A stretch of DNA of 64,000 bases, taken from the NCBI RefSeq assembly GCF_037940415.1, contig NZ_CP149798.1:6109001-6173000 (forward strand), written 5' to 3'. This DNA comes from Streptomyces sp. f51 (GTDB taxonomy: Bacteria > Actinomycetota > Actinomycetes > Streptomycetales > Streptomycetaceae). The notes below the pieces were generated by a model. The model did no database searches, had not been told where the DNA came from, and worked only from the letters and a program-made list of their open reading frames with translations. Position 1 is the first letter of the stretch. The number at the start of each line of letters is the position of its first letter. Positions 60,446 to 64,000 of this stretch are shown here, piece after piece. Made by a program: the position numbers and the translations under genes.

Positions 60446-62775
60446 GCGGCATCGAGGAAGAGGAGCCCCAGGTGACCGGGGCCGAGGCCGCCGACCCGGC
60501 CGAGGCCACCGAACCGGCCGAAGCCACCGAACCGGCCGAAGGCGCCGACCCCCAGCGACCCGCGACCGCGGACCGGCCCGCCGACGAGGCCCGCCGGGCC
60601 CTGCGCGCGGCACGCAGGACGGCGGCCGCCGACGACCACTCGGCGGCGGGTGCGGGTGCGGGCTCCGCCCCCGGAGAGGGATCCGGCTCGGCGGGCGAGC
60701 AGGTCGAGGCCGGGAGAGGCACGCGCCCCGGGGACGTCGCTCGTGGCGCACTGCGTGCGGCCGGGGCTTCGGTGGTGCGTGCGGGGACCGCGGAGCCGGC
60801 CGCGACAGGGCGTTCCGGTGGCGAGGCCGGGGGAGGCGCGCGCCCCGCTGACATCGCCCGCGAGGCGCTGCGTGCCGCGCGGCGGCTTCGGTCGCAGGAG
60901 GCGGAGGGCGGTGACGAGCAGTCAGCAGTCGCCGGGGGCAGGGGAGTTGGCCCGAGGGGTCGGTCCGCCAGGACGTCGTCGGCCGGGGCCGGGGCGCGCC
61001 GGGATCCCGCGCACCCCGTGCCCCCGGAACGGGTGTCGCAACAGCGGCAGCTTCGCGATCTGCTCGCGGACGCCTTCCGGCTGCCCCCCGACCTGATGGA
61101 CGAGACAGGGCAGCCGTCGGGCTCGTCCGACGGCACCGGCGAGGCGACCCGCGACCGGAACCACGATCAGACCCACGACCGACCGGCCCACCCCGGCCAC
61201 CCCGAACCCGTCGATCACCCCGAGCCCGTCACGCGCCCCGAACGTTCCTCCTACCTGGAACACTTGACGCACCCGCAAAGGCCCACGGCCCCCGAAAGCC
61301 CCACGCCCTCCGGGGACCTCACGTCCTCCGAAAACCTCACACCCCCCGTGCCCGAGCGGGAGTACTCGGCGGACGCCGAACCCTTCACGGTCGGCTCCCT
61401 GGGCCTGGGCTTCCTCACCGCCGGACCCGGCACAGGCGAACCCGGCACAGGCGAACCTGGGACAGCCGAACCCGGCACCGAGGCCCGCGAATCCGGGCTT
61501 CCTCACCGGTCCATGGCATCCCCGCGCCGCGACGGCGAGTTGCGCCGGACCTTCCCCGCCTTTCCGGCGCGGGTCCACGGGGACGGCGGGTTCGCGGAGA
61601 CGTGGTGGGGCAACGCGTGGGTCACCGCACTGGAGGAAGGGGCGCTGGACCCGGCACGGCTGGCGCGCGGGCGGACATACGCCGGGCAGGGATATGTCGA
61701 CGCCGTCACCGTCACACCGGGTCTGGTGCTCGCCTATGTGCACGGGAGCAGGCCGCGGCCGTACCGCGTCCAGGTCAGGGTGCGGACGCTGACCGACGGC
61801 GACTGGGGCCGTTTCCTCGACGCGGCCGCCGAGCGGCCCGGACACATCGCGGCGCTGCTCGACAAGGAGATGCCCCGATCCCTCGCGGACTGCGGTGTCG
61901 ACCTGCTTCCGGGCCCCGGCGAACTCGAACCGCACTGTAGCTGCCCCGACTTCGGGCATCCGTGCAAGCACGCGGCCGCCCTCTGCTACCAGACGGCACG
62001 CCTGCTGGACCAGGATCCCTTCGTCCTGTTCCTGCTGCGCGGCAGGGGCGAGCGAGAACTGCTCGACGCCCTCTCCCGGCGCAACGCCACCCGAGCGGCC
62101 CGCGCCGCCCAGGAGCGGGAACCGGCACAGCCCGCCGGTGTGCGCGCCCGTGACGCTCTCGCGCGACGCGTGCCGCCGCCGCTGCCCGCTCCGCTGCCGC
62201 CGCCCGCGCACCCCGAGCAGCCACCGGCCTACCCGGGCGCACCGGGCGGCCCGGACGCGTTCGCGCTGGACCAGTTGGCCACCGACGCGGCGGCTCGCGC
62301 GTACACGCTGCTGACCTCGGGCCGTGATCCCGTCGCGGAACTGACGCTCTGGCAGGACGCGGTGCGCCTGGCCGCCGCCCGCCCCGGGTCGGGGCTCACG
62401 GCCGCGACCCGTGCCCTCTACTCCTCGCTCGCCTCCGCGACCGGCCGTACCCCGATCGATCTGGCACGGGCGGTCGCCGCCTGGCGGCAGGGCGGTTTCG
62501 AGGCGCTCGCGGTGCTCGAAGAACCCTGGGACCCCCCGGCGGGACGGTTCGACCGGGCCAGACCGCTGCTCATGGCGGCCGACTTCCCGGCCTTCCGGCC
62601 CTGGCGCAACCACCTCACCCACCCGAGCGGCCACGCACAGCTCCGCCTCGGCCGCAACGGCCTGTGGTACGCCTACGAGTCCGAGCCCGGCCAGGACGAC
62701 TGGTGGCCCCGCGGCACCCCGGACCTCGACCCGGTCGGCGCCCTGACGGGCCTGGGCGCACCGGACGAACTCTGA
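60442..62775 (+). CDS. SWIM zinc-finger protein with long disordered N-terminus
   Basis: A 777-residue protein. The SWIM finger is CSCPDFGHPCKHAAALCY at about residues 499-516, with all four metal ligands (C-x-C...C-x-H). It is preceded by the usual partner domain (ETWWGNAWVTALEEGALDPARLARGRTYAGQGYV, from about residue 380). The first 350 residues are unusual: Ala/Glu/Pro-rich and repetitive, with three spaced copies of a helix like EARRALRAARR (near 48, 97 and 141) and GTGEP repeats near 335. Related proteins usually have only a short N-terminus, and ATG 61513 (MASPRRDGEL) would give such a form. It overlaps the SNF2 gene (ATGA) and probably works with it on DNA. Confidence 0.85.
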   Translation: MSGIEEEEPQVTGAEAADPAEATEPAEATEPAEGADPQRPATADRPADEARRALRAARRTAAADDHSAAGAGAGSAPGEGSGSAGEQVEAGRGTRPGDVARGALRAAGASVVRAGTAEPAATGRSGGEAGGGARPADIAREALRAARRLRSQEAEGGDEQSAVAGGRGVGPRGRSARTSSAGAGARRDPAHPVPPERVSQQRQLRDLLADAFRLPPDLMDETGQPSGSSDGTGEATRDRNHDQTHDRPAHPGHPEPVDHPEPVTRPERSSYLEHLTHPQRPTAPESPTPSGDLTSSENLTPPVPEREYSADAEPFTVGSLGLGFLTAGPGTGEPGTGEPGTAEPGTEARESGLPHRSMASPRRDGELRRTFPAFPARVHGDGGFAETWWGNAWVTALEEGALDPARLARGRTYAGQGYVDAVTVTPGLVLAYVHGSRPRPYRVQVRVRTLTDGDWGRFLDAAAERPGHIAALLDKEMPRSLADCGVDLLPGPGELEPHCSCPDFGHPCKHAAALCYQTARLLDQDPFVLFLLRGRGERELLDALSRRNATRAARAAQEREPAQPAGVRARDALARRVPPPLPAPLPPPAHPEQPPAYPGAPGGPDAFALDQLATDAAARAYTLLTSGRDPVAELTLWQDAVRLAAARPGSGLTAATRALYSSLASATGRTPIDLARAVAAWRQGGFEALAVLEEPWDPPAGRFDRARPLLMAADFPAFRPWRNHLTHPSGHAQLRLGRNGLWYAYESEPGQDDWWPRGTPDLDPVGALTGLGAPDEL

Positions 62776-63135
62776 TCCCGGGCGGGTCCCCGTGACGCCC
62801 ACCGGGCGACGGCGTGAGGACCTTCGGACGACCACGTCGCTCCTGTCCGGCCCCGTACCTTCGCGTCCGTGGCCCGACGCCCGCGACCGGCGATGAACTC
62901 GACGTCCGCGCCACGCTGTTGACGACTCGGCGCCGCACCCGCGGCCGGTCGGGCCACAGCCGCCCCGTCTTCCAGGGCCCTGCGGGAACGCCGACCGTGC
63001 CGCCGTCCGGCACCGCGGCCGGATCGCCGCGTACGGTTCGACCGCCGAGGTGCTGGGCAGTCCTCGGGACGACTGCACCAGGCGGGCCGCCCCGCCCGTT
63101 CCCGACCCCGACCACTCCGCGACGGTGAGCCGACG
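62776..63135. other. Intergenic region with no recognised gene
   Basis: A 360-bp stretch after the SWIM gene. Open frames on both strands have no conserved motif and look like high-GC shadows. A GC-rich terminator just after 62775 is plausible, but I do not see a clean hairpin. Confidence 0.4.
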
Positions 63136-63387
63136 ATGAGACGCGCACGATGGGCCGATGCCCTCGCCCGATGGACCCCCGGCCTGATGGCGGTCGGATG
63201 CCTGTTGTCCGGATGCCCGGTGCCCGGGCCGCCGGTCCACCAGGAGCAGCCGGAACCGGAGCCGAGCGGCCGGCCGCCCTCCTGGCATCCGGAGTCCTGC
63301 GCCGCGCACATCCCGCCGACGGACGTGGAGCGGGAGCTGTGGTCCGCCCTGAGCCCCGCGCCCCCGGGCGCGCGCACGCGCGCCTGA
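63136..63387 (+). CDS. Small putative lipoprotein
   Basis: An 83-residue product with an Arg-containing start, a short hydrophobic stretch and a lipobox-like LLSGC at about residues 23-27, followed by a Pro/Glu-rich segment and a short tail with CAAHIPPTDVERELW. This would make a tiny exported lipoprotein. The hydrophobic core is short for a signal peptide and I know no family for it, so a spurious frame is possible. The stop is followed by 105 bp before the lactonase gene. Confidence 0.4.
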   Translation: MRRARWADALARWTPGLMAVGCLLSGCPVPGPPVHQEQPEPEPSGRPPSWHPESCAAHIPPTDVERELWSALSPAPPGARTRA

Positions 63388-63492
63388 AGCCCGCCGCGAG
63401 ACCTTCACGGGGCTATCACATGCGGGGACGCCTTGCACAGGGCCCTCGACCCGAGGACGTGAGAATCCGCGAGATGTGAGAACGTGCAGGGC

Positions 63493-64000
63493 GTGAGTGA
63501 GACGAAGACCCCTGCCCTGCAATACCGCCTCGACGGCCCGGAAGACGCCCCGGTCCTCATACTCGGACCCTCGCTCGGCACCACCTGGCACATGTGGGAC
63601 AGGCAGGTCCCCGAGCTCGCGAAGACGTGGCGGATCTTCCGCTTCGACCTGCCGGGACACGGCGGAGCGCCCGCCTATCCGGCCGGATCGGTGTCCGAAC
63701 TCGCCGGGCGGCTGCTGGCCACGCTCGACCAGCTGGGCATCCAGCACTTCGGGTACGCGGGCTGCGCCTTCGGCGGGGCCATCGGGCTCGAACTGGCGCT
63801 GCGCCGCCCCGAGCGGGTCGCTTCCCTCGCGCTGATCGCCGCCTCGGCCCGCTTCGGCACGGCCGACGAGTTCCGGCAGCGTGGAGTGATCGTGAGGTCG
63901 AACGGCCTCGACCCGATCGCCCGTACCTCGCCCGAACGCTGGTTCACGAGCGGCTTCGCGGCGGCCCAGCCCGCGATCACCGAGTGGGCCGTGCAGATGG
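63493..64000 (+). CDS. pcaD: 3-oxoadipate enol-lactonase family alpha/beta hydrolase (3' end outside window; Ser-to-Ala at nucleophile)
   Basis: The visible 169 residues begin VSETKTPALQYRLDGPEDAPVLILGPSLGTTWHMW and run off the right edge. The PcaD-like fold is clear from RIFRFDLPGHGGAP, LALIAASARFGTADEFRQRG and ARTSPERWFTSGFA. PcaD opens 3-oxoadipate enol-lactone in the beta-ketoadipate pathway; in Streptomyces it is commonly fused to 4-carboxymuconolactone decarboxylase (PcaDC), which may follow beyond 64000. At the nucleophile elbow the sequence is AGCAFGG (63757-63777), with GCC Ala where the family has Ser. Unless this is an error, the lactonase activity should be lost. GTG 63493 or GTG 63484 is the start. 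Confidence 0.8.
   Translation, partial: MSETKTPALQYRLDGPEDAPVLILGPSLGTTWHMWDRQVPELAKTWRIFRFDLPGHGGAPAYPAGSVSELAGRLLATLDQLGIQHFGYAGCAFGGAIGLELALRRPERVASLALIAASARFGTADEFRQRGVIVRSNGLDPIARTSPERWFTSGFAAAQPAITEWAVQM

Noticed and set aside
60922..63747. A 941-residue minus-strand open frame opposite the SWIM gene and right end
   Set aside because: Opposes a gene with intact SWIM ligands and has no recognisable domain; would also cover the lactonase start.

Overview
The window is high-GC DNA with the habits of a Streptomyces chromosome: GTG and TTG starts, ATGA/GTGA stop-start overlaps, rare TTA codons, Tat-exported and lipobox proteins, many two-component systems, and a repeat family that I remember from Streptomyces intergenic DNA. 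I see no rRNA, tRNA, CRISPR array or IS transposase. The first and last genes run off the window.

1-17,050 is the right end of a glycosylated natural-product gene cluster. Two glycosyltransferases flank a 3,5-epimerase and are followed by a full NDP-deoxysugar cassette: thymidylyltransferase, 4,6-dehydratase, two 4-ketoreductase-like proteins, a 3-deoxygenase with the exact C-x57-C-x1-C-x7-C iron-sulfur pattern, a 2,3-dehydratase and a 3-ketoreductase. A phosphopantetheinyl transferase, acyl-CoA carboxylase beta and epsilon subunits, a FrnE-like protein, a Tat-exported bicovalent-FAD oxidase of the AknOx type and an orphan JadR1/LanI-like regulator with a TTA codon follow. Together these predict L-rhodinose-type 2,3,6-trideoxysugars, perhaps oxidised to L-aculose, on an aromatic (angucycline- or anthracycline-like) polyketide whose synthase would lie to the left.

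17,400-34,400 is mostly primary metabolism and regulation. It holds a 2-oxoacid:ferredoxin oxidoreductase pair, a HipA-like kinase and a glyoxylate/allantoin block: malate synthase, a MobA-like nucleotidyltransferase, an IclR regulator, allantoinase and allantoicase. That block is split by a two-component system with a divergent ABC exporter. Similar inverted repeats lie at the malate synthase and allantoinase promoters, so one IclR regulator may control both ends: allantoin breakdown yields glyoxylate and malate synthase consumes it. A second two-component system faces a PepSY protein across three copies of an octamer.

35,100-43,400 carries an envelope module: a BlaI repressor, an M56 protease and, divergently, an MGDG-synthase-like glycosyltransferase with a polysaccharide deacetylase, with two BlaI-type operators between. 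RTX-repeat, AIM24 and RibD-like proteins and a secreted sedolisin follow.

43,500-50,300 holds a large LAL regulator, a two-component pair separated by a long hairpin and two repeat copies, and a cytochrome P450 with a TTA codon. 50,400-57,250 is a sugar module: Gfo/Idh dehydrogenase, GntR regulator, FrcBCA-like ABC transporter and ROK kinase. 57,350-62,800 is a SNF2 helicase/SWIM zinc-finger pair. The window ends in a PcaD-type lactonase whose nucleophile position reads Ala.
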